Source of the DNA: a virus
Length of the DNA stretch: 32,158 bases
Reading direction: 5' to 3' (one strand)
Virus record (IMG/VR): IMGVR_UViG_3300020428_000051
Location: 1 to 32,158 of that record
Shown: positions 31,476 to 32,158 of the stretch, in pieces
How the letters are laid out: the number at the start of each line of letters is the position of its first letter
Position numbering within the stretch: position 1 is the stretch's first letter
Notes under the pieces: model-generated
The model's database searches: none
What the model saw: the letters and a program-made list of their open reading frames with translations, nothing else
Told to the model about the DNA's origin: nothing
Made by a program: the position numbers and the translations under genes

Positions 31476-32111
31476 TTATTTTGAATAAACCGAATCAACA
31501 AATTCATTAATGTTAGAACTTGTATTATCTACAGCATCTACAAGTTCTAAGTTCTTCAGTGCATCTTTTAATCTCTTAATTGTGGGCGAAAACCCCTCTC
31601 TCTTTATTTCCACCAAATCTATTATACCATCCAAACTACCTTTGTTATCGACAATTTTTAAATCACCGTCTTTTGCTTTTTGTATATTCGGGAACAAATC
31701 ACATAAGTTTTCTAAATCAGCACCAAAGTCTCTTACGAATCCAGCTGGGTCATCCAAAATACCGTTCACTATGTCATCACTGTCACCATACTTTGCCTTC
31801 AAGGATTCAACATGGTTTGCAAAGTTCTGACCTTGATTTGCCAGTTTGATTATAGTACCAATATCATCTGCAAAAGGCAATCCATTTTCTTTGAGTTTCT
31901 GGAATATCGAATCAAGAGATGGGAATTCACCTTGCAACGCACTCTGTATGATACCATATTCTGCGGCCATTTTTGCTTCTAGTGCGGTTATTCCAAGCGC
32001 GCCTGTAATTTTGTCAACTGCTTTGTCAACAGCTGCATCAAAAGTATCTTGAAGTTCATCAACCTTATCAGCGAGTTTCCCGAACTCTGCTCCAATACCT
32101 TTACAACTCAT
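31476..32111 (-). CDS. 211-aa helical protein upstream of gp25, unknown function
   Basis: Not recognised. The protein is mostly helical and acidic: FGKLADKVDELQDTFDAAVD and KAVDKITGALGITALEAKMA at the N-terminus look amphipathic, with alternating small and acidic residues. No membrane segment, signal peptide or cysteine cluster was seen; C3 and C137 are the only cysteines noticed. It starts after AAGGA with 6 nt spacing. Its place at the head of the gp25-PAAR-gp6 run suggests a virion or baseplate-assembly protein, and similar helical proteins occur there in marine T4-like phages, from memory. The stop is 15 nt before the gp25 ATG, and the gp25 late promoter fills that gap. Confidence 0.6.
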   Translation of the reverse strand: MSCKGIGAEFGKLADKVDELQDTFDAAVDKAVDKITGALGITALEAKMAAEYGIIQSALQGEFPSLDSIFQKLKENGLPFADDIGTIIKLANQGQNFANHVESLKAKYGDSDDIVNGILDDPAGFVRDFGADLENLCDLFPNIQKAKDGDLKIVDNKGSLDGIIDLVEIKREGFSPTIKRLKDALKNLELVDAVDNTSSNINEFVDSVYSK

Positions 32112-32121
32112 TCCTTATCCT

Positions 32122-32158
32122 TTAGTTAAGAGCAATTGTTAGACCAGTAACAGTAACA
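32122..32158 (-). CDS. C-terminal end of an upstream minus-strand gene (partial)
   Basis: In one minus-strand frame the last bases read VTVTGLTIALN followed by TAA at 32124-32122, just before the 211-aa gene. Another frame also stops nearby, so the choice rests on the beta-rich composition, like other virion proteins here. Too short to identify. Confidence 0.35.
   Translation of the reverse strand, partial: VTVTGLTIALN

Noticed and set aside
31476-32111. The 211-aa protein as gp53 or a gp5 fragment based on its place near gp25.
   Set aside because: It has no lysozyme, OB-fold or LysM pattern and is almost wholly helical; no named family was recognised.

Overview
The window is part of the genome of a T4-like, contractile-tailed phage, most likely a marine myovirus related to T4-like cyanophages and pelagiphages. 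Three things support this: the T4 morphogenesis order gp25, PAAR tip, gp6, gp7-like, gp8, then gp13, gp14, gp15, gp16, gp17; T4-type late promoters (TATAAATA); and a DUF4815-type giant virion protein with many beta-repeat modules, as is usual in marine T4-like phages. The host cannot be read from the sequence. No tRNA, integrase, transposase or CRISPR array was seen.

Layout. Virion genes lie on the minus strand and read from right to left. The right block (32158 to 15562) holds an unplaced C-terminal fragment, a 211-aa helical protein, gp25, a PAAR spike tip, gp6, a gp7-like protein (1219 aa), a 149-aa virion protein, gp8, a 2396-aa DUF4815 protein and an 81-aa coiled-coil protein. Two fibre-type proteins follow (15546 to 13714). 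The left block (5550 to 1) holds a 111-aa beta protein, a 477-aa coiled-coil/fibre protein, gp13, gp14, gp15, small terminase gp16 and the N-terminal third or so of large terminase gp17.

Between these blocks (5600 to 13650), where T4 carries its fibre and whisker genes before gp13, lies a cargo island. Its right half is on the minus strand: a small acidic protein, a GT-A glycosyltransferase and two 2OG-Fe(II) oxygenase-like proteins. A perfect-consensus sigma70-type promoter (TTGACA, 18 bp, TATAAT) precedes it. Its left half is on the plus strand: four glycosyltransferase-like paralogues, one fused to a SPASM-like cysteine domain, a 55-aa membrane miniprotein, and a methyltransferase-like protein. 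The two halves converge on a shared CTAG that gives both terminal stop codons. Almost all island genes overlap by 4 to 47 nt, so they are probably translationally coupled.

Regulation visible in the sequence. Six exact TATAAATA late promoters face the virion genes and none faces the cargo island. The gp25 promoter is placed so that transcription would begin at the A of the ATG, a possible leaderless mRNA. A hairpin hides the gp8 ribosome binding site, and its other arm contains the stop codon of the upstream gene, a probable translational-coupling switch.

The most unusual content is the glycosyltransferase/SPASM fusion with internal repeats, the paralogous glycosyltransferase cluster with its oxygenase and methyltransferase neighbours, and the spread of a few beta-repeat modules into several unrelated neck and baseplate proteins, including an insertion into gp13.
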